DNA of 8,203 bases from an uncultured Bacteroidota bacterium. Its GTDB lineage: Bacteria > Bacteroidota > Bacteroidia > NS11-12g > UBA955. The stretch is taken from the NCBI GenBank assembly GCA_903959115.1, contig CAJBVU010000152.1, forward strand, positions 1 to 8,203, in the 5' to 3' direction. This document shows positions 1 through 5,732 of this stretch, in pieces. The number at the start of each line of letters is the position of its first letter. Position 1 is the first letter of the stretch. The position numbers were made by a program, and so were the translations under genes. Under the pieces are notes generated by a model. The model saw only the letters and a program-made list of their open reading frames with translations, searched no databases and was not told the origin of the DNA.

Positions 1-59
1 CCTTGCTCCCAACGACGTAGAATGTCGATTGCTTGATCTATCGTTTTCTGTAATTCCAT
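1..59 (-). CDS. Start of an unidentified gene (5' end only)
   Basis: An ATG at 59-57 on the minus strand opens a frame that stays open to the left edge. It reads MELQKTIDQAIDILRRWEQ, then a glycine or other GGN codon cut by the boundary. The visible part is polar and looks helical, with no signal peptide or membrane segment. It begins 53 bp after the stop of the upstream PLP-enzyme gene on the same strand, so co-transcription is plausible. Nineteen residues are too few to name a family, and I do not recognise them. No strong Shine-Dalgarno site precedes the ATG, which is usual in Bacteroidota. The start codon is likely but not proven. Confidence 0.5.
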   Translation of the reverse strand, partial: MELQKTIDQAIDILRRWEQ

Positions 60-112
60 GAATCTGCCTACTTTTTAAAAATGTCCACCGAATCAGATGA
101 ATAGAAAAATAA

Positions 113-1681
113 TCACATCCAACCTTCTTCCTTTAAGAACAATTGAAGTACTTCAAAGAATCGATTAATGTCCTTTTTGTTGTTGTAATAGTGGGTAGAA
201 ACGCGAACACAATGGATGTTGTTTTCCGCTACATATCGCAATATTACATTGTTTTTTCGTGCAAAATCGCAAAATCGTTGCGAGGCTTGCGGGGTAGATG
301 TTCCGGGCACCCCCGTTTGGTTTTCTGTCGATTTTGAAAGAGGCGTTTCAGCGATTGTGGATTGGATATTTGCCGCTACAATTTTGCTCGGATGTTGGTG
401 TATTCTGAAGCCGACCTGTGCGCCGCGCGATGCATCTTCGGAAGGTGTAAGGACTTCAATTACAGGCCCTTGACTATGGTGCATTTTCCATGCAACCGGT
501 AATGAACTGTTTGAAGAATTATCCACCCCGTTTTGGCTCCGTGAAGGGTCGATCACAGGAAATTTTAAACTAGGATTGTTGTTGATTTCCATCAGACCAT
601 TCATAACCTCTTTGCTTAAATATTTCACCCGTTTTTCTATCAACGCCGGTCCGATTTTCTGGTAGAATTGCATCGCAGCTTTGGCGCCATCGTACATAGG
701 GCCAGGGAAAGTTCCGTAACTATATCGAGCCGTTTTATTCACCAACTCCCCCATGCTCGGAGGTGTAGTACTCATGTCGAATTTGTCCACGCTATAAGCC
801 GCCACGTGATGAATTGCTGAGTGCGACAAGATCTCTTCAGAGGCATAGAAAAAGCCAGTTCCAATGGGGCCTAACAGCCATTTGTGGAAGCATCCGCTGT
901 AGTAATCGCAACCCATTTCCTTTAGATTCATTTGCAACATTCCAAGCGGGTGAGCACCGTCTATGGCGCTGATAATTCCGTTTGCTTTAGCCCAAGCACA
1001 AATCTCATTCACGGGTAGAACTTGTCCAATCGTGCAAGGAATATGAGGTACTGCAATCACCTTCGTATTTTTGGTTTTTACGGCTTTGATATTATTCAAC
1101 GTTTCTTCGGCGGTAGCACCCAAAGTGGCCAATTTTAAAACGATGCCTTCTGTTTTGGCACGATACAGCCAAGCAGCACATCCACCCACGTGTTCGTGCA
1201 ACGTAATAATTACCTCGTCGCCCTTCTTTAAGCTAATGGCTCTGCACGCCAAATTCACGCCTTCGCTTACGTTTTTAGTGATTGCCAATTCGCTGCCTTT
1301 ACATCCCAAAATCTGACCGAGATTCTCTTCAAAACTACCATCGTGCATGGGGTAAGCGCCATTTTCTGCGATGTGATGAAAACTTTTATTGAGTGCCTCC
1401 AGCACCGGGTATGGCGTAATACCCATCGTTCCATTGTTTAGGAATGTTAAATCGGATTTCAGTGGAAACAGCGTTCTAATAAAATCCCAATACGGGCCAT
1501 CCTGTTCAGGATGATTTACATCGCCCTCCGCCGAAATCGGAAAAGGCTTTTCGAGGTCGAATTTGAGGTCCGATATTTTCGTTTTAGCACCAGAAATTTT
1601 CTCGCCGTTAAGTGCTGATTTTCCTATGAGTCCACCAACCGTTAGGCCGGCGCCGAGGGTTAAAAAATGCTTTCGTTCCAT
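113..1681 (-). CDS. PLP-dependent class V aminotransferase-fold protein, isopenicillin N epimerase-like, probably exported
   Basis: This 522-residue protein has the fold-type I layout of class V aminotransferases (NifS/CefD/SufS group). Visible landmarks are the N-terminal loop LNNGTMGITP (81-90), a cofactor-phosphate region TKNVSEGVN (136-144), the pyridine-binding aspartate in DGAHPLGML (D241), and the Schiff-base lysine in SGCFHKWLLGPIGTGF (K267). The C-terminal domain ends with a typical RVSTHYYNNKKDINRF segment (493-508). The first ~25 residues (MERKHFLTLGAGLTVGG...) resemble a Tat-type or lipid-anchor-less export signal, with RK replacing the twin arginine. Two polar, Ser/Asn/Thr-rich insertions (about 380-395 and 440-467) make it longer than the usual ~400 residues. 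The reaction cannot be told from sequence; the relatives include epimerases, cysteine desulfurases and aminotransferases, and the CefD resemblance does not imply penicillin chemistry. It is divergent from anmK and lies upstream of the partial gene at the left edge. Confidence 0.88.
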   Translation of the reverse strand: MERKHFLTLGAGLTVGGLIGKSALNGEKISGAKTKISDLKFDLEKPFPISAEGDVNHPEQDGPYWDFIRTLFPLKSDLTFLNNGTMGITPYPVLEALNKSFHHIAENGAYPMHDGSFEENLGQILGCKGSELAITKNVSEGVNLACRAISLKKGDEVIITLHEHVGGCAAWLYRAKTEGIVLKLATLGATAEETLNNIKAVKTKNTKVIAVPHIPCTIGQVLPVNEICAWAKANGIISAIDGAHPLGMLQMNLKEMGCDYYSGCFHKWLLGPIGTGFFYASEEILSHSAIHHVAAYSVDKFDMSTTPPSMGELVNKTARYSYGTFPGPMYDGAKAAMQFYQKIGPALIEKRVKYLSKEVMNGLMEINNNPSLKFPVIDPSRSQNGVDNSSNSSLPVAWKMHHSQGPVIEVLTPSEDASRGAQVGFRIHQHPSKIVAANIQSTIAETPLSKSTENQTGVPGTSTPQASQRFCDFARKNNVILRYVAENNIHCVRVSTHYYNNKKDINRFFEVLQLFLKEEGWM

Positions 1682-1710
1682 AGTATTCGTAACTCTAAAT
1701 TGCAGAGATA

Positions 1711-1719
1711 CAAAAATTA
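1711..1719 (-). promoter_or_regulatory. Possible -7 box for the PLP-enzyme gene
   Basis: On the minus strand this reads TAATTTTTG, which is the Bacteroidota -7 consensus TAnnTTTG with one extra base. It lies 30 bp upstream of the ATG at 1681. I see no convincing TTG -33 element 17-23 bp further upstream, so this is only a candidate based on position. Confidence 0.22.
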
Positions 1720-1745
1720 TCGGTGAAACCGCTGTAAATCGTTCC

Positions 1746-1753
1746 TATTTTTG
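1746..1753 (+). promoter_or_regulatory. Candidate -7 promoter box for anmK
   Basis: The sequence TATTTTTG fits the Bacteroidota primary-sigma -7 consensus TAnnTTTG exactly and lies 32 bp before the anmK ATG, giving a short predicted leader. The -33 position has only GTG (1723-1725, 20-bp spacing) rather than TTG. The spacer 1682-1785 must hold the promoters of both divergent genes. Confidence 0.45.
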
Positions 1754-1785
1754 CATCAGATTCTCAACAAAATTTAGGAATAAAA

Positions 1786-2886
1786 ATGAAGGTATTAGGA
1801 ATCATGAGTGGGACCAGCATGGATGGGGTTGATTTGGCCCTTTGCGATGTCAAAAAGACATCTGATGGCTGGCAATCGCAAATAATTCAAGGGGTTACAG
1901 TGCCCTATAATGAATCTTGGCGCGTTCGTTTGAGTCAGCTCCGCTACCAAAACGCCGAAGTCTATGCCAAAACAGATGTATTTTATGGTCGATATTTGGG
2001 TGAATTGGCTTCTGCTTTTTTTAACGAAACTGGTCAAACCGCCGACCTTATCGCCTCACACGGACATACAATTTTTCATACTCCAAAGAGTTGGATAACG
2101 GCTCAAATTGGCGATGGGGCCACATTAAATGCTTTTGCGAAGGTTCCCGTAGTCTCCAATTTTCGTCGGGCCGACGTGGGCTTGGGCGGTCAAGGTGCGC
2201 CTTTGGTTGGCATGGGTGATCAAGCTTTATTTGGCCAGTATGATTTTTGTTTGAACTTGGGCGGATTTTGCAACATTTCTGCATCGCATCAAGGGAAACG
2301 CATCGCTTTTGATATCGCACCTTGTAACATCGTATTGAATCGTTTGGCCAGGGAGAGGGATTTGCAGTACGACGAAGATGGTGCGCTGGCTGAGGCGGGA
2401 GTGATTGATTATACTTTGTTGAATGCGTTGAATGAAATTGAATTTTACGGAATGGGATATCCCAAGAGTTTGGGCAGGGAGTGGATCAACAAGAATTTTT
2501 GGCATATCGTTCGCGAGTTCGATGATTTGAGTGTGGAAGATCGGATGAAGACTTTGGTGATGCACATTGCGGTTCAGGTGAGGAAGGCGGTGGAATCTAT
2601 CGCGGAGAAACCGATGCAAGATTGTTCGATTTTGGTTACCGGCGGTGGCGCATTCAATGCGAGTTTGGTGGATCACTTGCGTTCGGAGATGGATTGTAAC
2701 GTTGTGGTGCCCGATGCCAATATGGTGAATTATAAGGAAGCGATGATTTTTGCTTTGTTGGGTGCGATGCGTGTTCACAATGTTTGCAATACTTTGAGCA
2801 GCGCTACGGGAGCATCGCAGGACTGGGTTGCGGGGTCGTTGGATGGCGATTTTAGTGGATTGATGAAGGAAATAAACGGAAATTGA
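1786..2886 (+). CDS. anmK: Anhydro-N-acetylmuramic acid kinase
   Basis: AnmK hydrolyses the 1,6-anhydro ring of anhydroMurNAc released during murein turnover and phosphorylates it to MurNAc-6-phosphate in the cytoplasm. The 366-residue length matches the family (about 370). The diagnostic nucleotide-binding start MSGTSMDGVD is at residues 7-16. Other family landmarks are SHGHTIFH (91-98), QIGDG (107-111), FRRADVGLGGQGAPLV (126-141), the catalytic-aspartate region AFDIAPCN (D176), the second phosphate motif LVTGGGAFN (283-291) and KEAMIFALLGAM (317-328). The canonical DTGPGN around the catalytic Asp is DIAPCN here, so the glycines differ. The ATG is supported by the motif starting immediately after it and by an AGGA at 1776-1779, six bases upstream. 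No murQ etherase is visible in the window. A dehydrogenase gene follows after 37 bp. Confidence 0.96.
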   Translation: MKVLGIMSGTSMDGVDLALCDVKKTSDGWQSQIIQGVTVPYNESWRVRLSQLRYQNAEVYAKTDVFYGRYLGELASAFFNETGQTADLIASHGHTIFHTPKSWITAQIGDGATLNAFAKVPVVSNFRRADVGLGGQGAPLVGMGDQALFGQYDFCLNLGGFCNISASHQGKRIAFDIAPCNIVLNRLARERDLQYDEDGALAEAGVIDYTLLNALNEIEFYGMGYPKSLGREWINKNFWHIVREFDDLSVEDRMKTLVMHIAVQVRKAVESIAEKPMQDCSILVTGGGAFNASLVDHLRSEMDCNVVVPDANMVNYKEAMIFALLGAMRVHNVCNTLSSATGASQDWVAGSLDGDFSGLMKEINGN

Positions 2887-2923
2887 TTTTATAGTTCTTA
2901 GTAAATTAGATAAAAATAGTATC

Positions 2924-4159
2924 GTGAAACTTGAAAAACTGATAGAAAAATTTGAAGGCAAACAACCTGAGATTGTATTTGCTTGGAAGGACAGTGAAAC
3001 CGAAGCGGAAGGTTGGGTTGTGATTAATTCTTTGCGTGGGGGTGCTGCCGGTGGTGGAACTCGGATGCGCAAGGGTCTTGATCAACGCGAAGTGGAGAGT
3101 TTGGCAAAGACGATGGAAGTGAAATTTACCATCGCCGGTCCGCCAATTGGTGGTGCAAAAAGCGGTATCAATTTTGATCCGGCCGATCCTCGCAAAAAAG
3201 GGGTGTTGGAGCGTTGGTATAAGGCAGTGCGTCCGTTGTTGAAGAACTATTACGGAACCGGGGGCGACCTAAACGTGGATGAGATTCACGAGGTGATTCC
3301 GATGACAGCAAATTTGGGCATTTTGCATCCTCAGGAAGGGGTTGTGAATGGACATTTGACATCGTACAGTGCGGAAGAGAAGTTGAAAGCGATTTCGCGT
3401 TTGCAGACAGGGGTTTTGTTGCCGATAATCGATGCACGTTTAACGCCCGATTTAAGTAAGAATTATACCATCGCCGATATGATTACGGGTTGGGGTGTGG
3501 CTGAGGCTGTGCGACATTATTACGAGGTTTATGGCGGATTTATGGATGGCAAATTGGCGATCATTCAGGGATGGGGAAATGTGGCTGCGGCTGCGGCTTT
3601 CTATCTGACCAAATATGGCGTTCGCATTGGCGGAATTATTGATCGGGTGGGTGGCATTATCGAACCAAAGGGTTTGGGTCACGACGAGATTGTGGAGTTG
3701 TTTAATAACCGAAATGGAAATGCTTTGAATGCGCCAAATATGTTATCGTTTGAAGAAGTCAACGAGAGGATTTGGGATATGCCGGCTGAGATTTTTATTC
3801 CGGGGGCCGCATCGAGATTGGTAACTGAGGACCAGGTTTTGCGCATGGGAAGAGCGGGAATTGAGGTGGTGAGTTGTGGAGCAAATGTACCTTTTGCGGA
3901 TAAGGAGATATTTATGGGACCGATTAGCACATTGGCGGATTCTCAATTTGCGGTGATTCCTGATTTTATGGCCAACTGCGGTATGGCGAGGGTGTTCGGT
4001 TATTTGATGAAGCAGGATGCGGAAGTGACGGATGTCGCCATTTTCAAAGATGTGAGTGCTATCATCAAATCCAGTGTGATGCGTTTGCATCAATTTAATC
4101 CAAAGAGTACGGGCATGAGCGCTAAAGCTTTGGAGATGAGTTTAACCGATTTGGTATAA
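2924..4159 (+). CDS. Glu/Leu/Phe/Val dehydrogenase family protein
   Basis: This is a 411-residue NAD(P)-dependent amino-acid dehydrogenase that would oxidatively deaminate an amino acid, or run in reverse. The N-terminal dimerisation/substrate domain has GGAAGGGTRM (39-48), a substrate-type lysine K67 in MEVKFTIAGPPIGG, the catalytic-type lysine K79 in GGAKSGI, and an aspartate D115 in TGGDLNVDE. The C-terminal Rossmann domain has the dinucleotide loop GWGNVA (216-221); D240 after the second strand favours NAD over NADP (inference). Two motifs differ from textbook glutamate dehydrogenases: GGAKSG in place of GG(G/A)KGG, and ANCGMARVF (350-358) where ANAGGV is usual. The substrate is therefore left open; glutamate is one candidate and a branched-chain amino acid another. 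The start is GTG: translation from 2924 gives the expected N-terminus, and no ATG lies in frame between it and the anmK stop 37 bp upstream. Co-transcription with anmK is likely. Confidence 0.93.
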   Translation: MKLEKLIEKFEGKQPEIVFAWKDSETEAEGWVVINSLRGGAAGGGTRMRKGLDQREVESLAKTMEVKFTIAGPPIGGAKSGINFDPADPRKKGVLERWYKAVRPLLKNYYGTGGDLNVDEIHEVIPMTANLGILHPQEGVVNGHLTSYSAEEKLKAISRLQTGVLLPIIDARLTPDLSKNYTIADMITGWGVAEAVRHYYEVYGGFMDGKLAIIQGWGNVAAAAAFYLTKYGVRIGGIIDRVGGIIEPKGLGHDEIVELFNNRNGNALNAPNMLSFEEVNERIWDMPAEIFIPGAASRLVTEDQVLRMGRAGIEVVSCGANVPFADKEIFMGPISTLADSQFAVIPDFMANCGMARVFGYLMKQDAEVTDVAIFKDVSAIIKSSVMRLHQFNPKSTGMSAKALEMSLTDLV

Positions 4160-4167
4160 GTAGATCT

Positions 4168-4177
4168 ATCATCTGAA
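4168..4177 (+). repeat. 10-bp direct repeat, copy 1
   Basis: The sequence ATCATCTGAA occurs here, 8 bp after the dehydrogenase stop codon, and again at 4254-4263 in the same short gap. It could be a binding site for a regulator of pepT, or chance in AT-rich DNA. Confidence 0.3.
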
Positions 4178-4198
4178 ATTTTTGTCAATCAATCGTCA

Positions 4199-4227
4199 TT
4201 GTAGCGTAACATTATATCGTAATTTAA
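4199..4227 (+). promoter_or_regulatory. Candidate promoter for pepT
   Basis: A TTG at 4199-4201 is followed after 18 bases by TAATTTAA (4220-4227), a partial match to the Bacteroidota TTG / TAnnTTTG pair (TA and the first two T of TTTG match). It would start transcription about 35 bp before the pepT ATG. The 111-bp gap before pepT, compared with 37 bp between the two genes before it, agrees with a separate promoter. Confidence 0.35.
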
Positions 4228-4253
4228 ATATTTAGAGTTTTAAATTCACCAAC

Positions 4254-4263
4254 ATCATCTGAA
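4254..4263 (+). repeat. 10-bp direct repeat, copy 2
   Basis: This second ATCATCTGAA ends seven bases before the pepT ATG, where a ribosome would bind. If it is functional, it could act on translation as well as on transcription. No classical Shine-Dalgarno sequence is present in this stretch. Confidence 0.3.
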
Positions 4264-4270
4264 TCAAAAA

Positions 4271-5500
4271 ATGAAAACCATTGAAGCTCGCTTTTGCGAA
4301 TACGTAAAGATCGATACCCAGAGTGATCCAAATAGTCCAACCCAACCGAGTACTGAAAAGCAGAAGGATCTTTCGCGCGTTTTGGTGAAAGAGTTATTAG
4401 AAATGGGATTGTCCGATGCTCATTTGGATGAATACGGATATGTGTATGCTACGTTGCCTTCGAATGTGGGCCATGAAGTGCCGGTTTTGTGTTTTTGTGC
4501 CCACGTGGATACTTCGCCGGATTGCACTGGGGAAGGGGTTAAGCCATTGGTTCACAGAAATTATCAGGGGCAGGATTTGGTGTTGCCCGATGATACGTCG
4601 CAGGTGATATCGCCCAAGGATCATCCGTATTTATTGGAGCGAATTGGGGATGACATTGTTACGGCGAGTGGAACTACTTTGTTGGGTGCGGACGATAAGG
4701 CGGGTGTGGCGGTGATTATGGATTTTGTGCAGCACATGTTGTTGAATCCAGAACTACCTCATGGGGCCATCAAAATACTATTTACACCAGATGAGGAAAT
4801 TGGCCGTGGTGTTGACAAAGTGAATATCGAAAAATTGGGTGCAACGATCGGATATACATTAGATGCGGGTGAGAGGGGTTGTTATGAAGACGAGACCTTT
4901 AGCGCTGATGGGGCGAAGGTTCATTTTTACGGAGTGAGTGCGCATCCTGGCTATGCAAAGGACAAGTTGGTGAACGCGTTAAAGATTGCAGGTGATTTTA
5001 TGTCGGCTTTGCCCAAGGGTGAATGGAGTCCGGAAACTACAGAAGACACCCAAGGTTTTGTCCATCCTGTTACGATGGGCGGCGTTGCCGAGCATGCATG
5101 GGTTCAGTTTATTGTTAGAGATTTCAAAACAGCCAATTTATTCGTACATGAAGCTCGTTTGGAAGGGATCATGAACGATGTTGGTTCTCGTTTTCCTGGG
5201 GCAACTGCCAAAATGGAGGTGAAGGAACAATATCGCAACATGAAGGAGGTAGTGGATTTGGATCCTAGAATTTCCTCGTTGGCGGTGAAGGCGATTGAGA
5301 TGGCCGGGATTCCTTGCCAGTTAACAAGGGCGAGGGGTGGAACGGATGGCAGTCGTTTGAGCTTTATGGGCTTGCCTTGTCCGAATCTATTTACGGGAGA
5401 AATGGCGTTTCACGGCAAGCACGAATATGTGAGTGTGCAGGACATGGAAAAAAGCAGTGAGGTGCTAGTGCATTTAGCCGGACTTTGGTCGCAAGTGTAA
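4271..5500 (+). CDS. pepT: Peptidase T (tripeptide aminopeptidase)
   Basis: PepT is a cytoplasmic di-zinc M20-family enzyme that removes the N-terminal residue from tripeptides. The 409-residue length fits the family (408 in E. coli). All metal-site landmarks are present: H78 and catalytic D80 in CAHVDTSPD, bridging D141 in GADDKAG, catalytic E175 and ligand E176 in TPDEEIG, D198 in TLDAGERG, and H381 in MAFHGKHEYV. The inserted dimerisation domain (about 208-322) contains GVSAHPGYAKDKLVNA with the family histidine H225. The motif RGGTDGSRLS (355-364) near the C-terminus is also typical. No residue of the active site appears lost. It follows the amino-acid dehydrogenase by 111 bp on the same strand, a context consistent with peptide breakdown feeding amino-acid catabolism, although a separate promoter is likely. 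Confidence 0.97.
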   Translation: MKTIEARFCEYVKIDTQSDPNSPTQPSTEKQKDLSRVLVKELLEMGLSDAHLDEYGYVYATLPSNVGHEVPVLCFCAHVDTSPDCTGEGVKPLVHRNYQGQDLVLPDDTSQVISPKDHPYLLERIGDDIVTASGTTLLGADDKAGVAVIMDFVQHMLLNPELPHGAIKILFTPDEEIGRGVDKVNIEKLGATIGYTLDAGERGCYEDETFSADGAKVHFYGVSAHPGYAKDKLVNALKIAGDFMSALPKGEWSPETTEDTQGFVHPVTMGGVAEHAWVQFIVRDFKTANLFVHEARLEGIMNDVGSRFPGATAKMEVKEQYRNMKEVVDLDPRISSLAVKAIEMAGIPCQLTRARGGTDGSRLSFMGLPCPNLFTGEMAFHGKHEYVSVQDMEKSSEVLVHLAGLWSQV

Positions 5501-5732
5501 AATTGACGTTAGTTAGACTCTTTTTTGTTGTAAAACTTAGGTGATCTCCCTAGTGTAAAGGGGTGTATCCACTTACGGTTATTGTGGAATGGTACTGAGA
5601 AAGTGCTGATTTGTGGCAATACTATGACAATTTTTTAGGAAAATTCTCGCTATTTTGCGCGTTCGTTTTATGCAAAGTACCCATAATGTTATGAGTTTAA
5701 TGCATATACAGTCTATTTAAAAAGCAACATAT
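5501..5732. other. 232-bp intergenic region between pepT and the secreted-protein gene
   Basis: No gene of convincing length is present on either strand. An imperfect hairpin can be drawn at 5541-5572: GTG/CAC and AT/AT pairs below a TCCCT/AGGGG stem with a 7-base loop. No T run follows it, so it is not a standard terminator. A TATTTTG at 5651-5657 is one base short of the TAnnTTTG promoter box and could serve the downstream gene with a leader of about 70 bases; no TTG -33 element is evident. A 16-codon frame (5670-5720) lies in the same frame as the large gene and stops four codons before its ATG. Confidence 0.5.
5651..5657 (+). promoter_or_regulatory. Weak -7 box candidate for the secreted-protein gene
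   Basis: TATTTTG resembles TAnnTTTG with one base missing from the spacer. It is the best match in the gap upstream of the ATG at 5733, but the -33 region lacks TTG. Confidence 0.2.

Noticed and set aside
143..473. Plus-strand open frames opposite the PLP-enzyme gene
   Set aside because: Short, without motifs, and fully inside a well-supported minus-strand gene.
113..1681. Reading the CefD-like enzyme as part of a beta-lactam biosynthesis cluster
   Set aside because: No isopenicillin N synthase, ACV synthetase or other pathway gene is present, and the family covers many unrelated reactions.
2227..3072. A 281-codon open frame on the minus strand antisense to anmK and the start of the dehydrogenase gene
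   Set aside because: Its translation has no recognisable motif and odd composition rich in His, Ile and Arg, as expected for the reverse of a real gene. Both sense genes are strongly supported.
3168..4093. Several minus-strand frames of 76-116 codons opposite the dehydrogenase gene
   Set aside because: They overlap each other and a clear family member on the other strand; they have no motif or sensible start context.
4161..4168. Palindrome TAGATCTA just after the dehydrogenase stop
   Set aside because: Eight bases with no loop or T tract; short palindromes of this kind are expected by chance.
5508..5530. Possible terminator after pepT (AGT/ACT near a T run at 5520-5526)
   Set aside because: The stem is only three base pairs and cannot be extended, so a T run alone is not enough.
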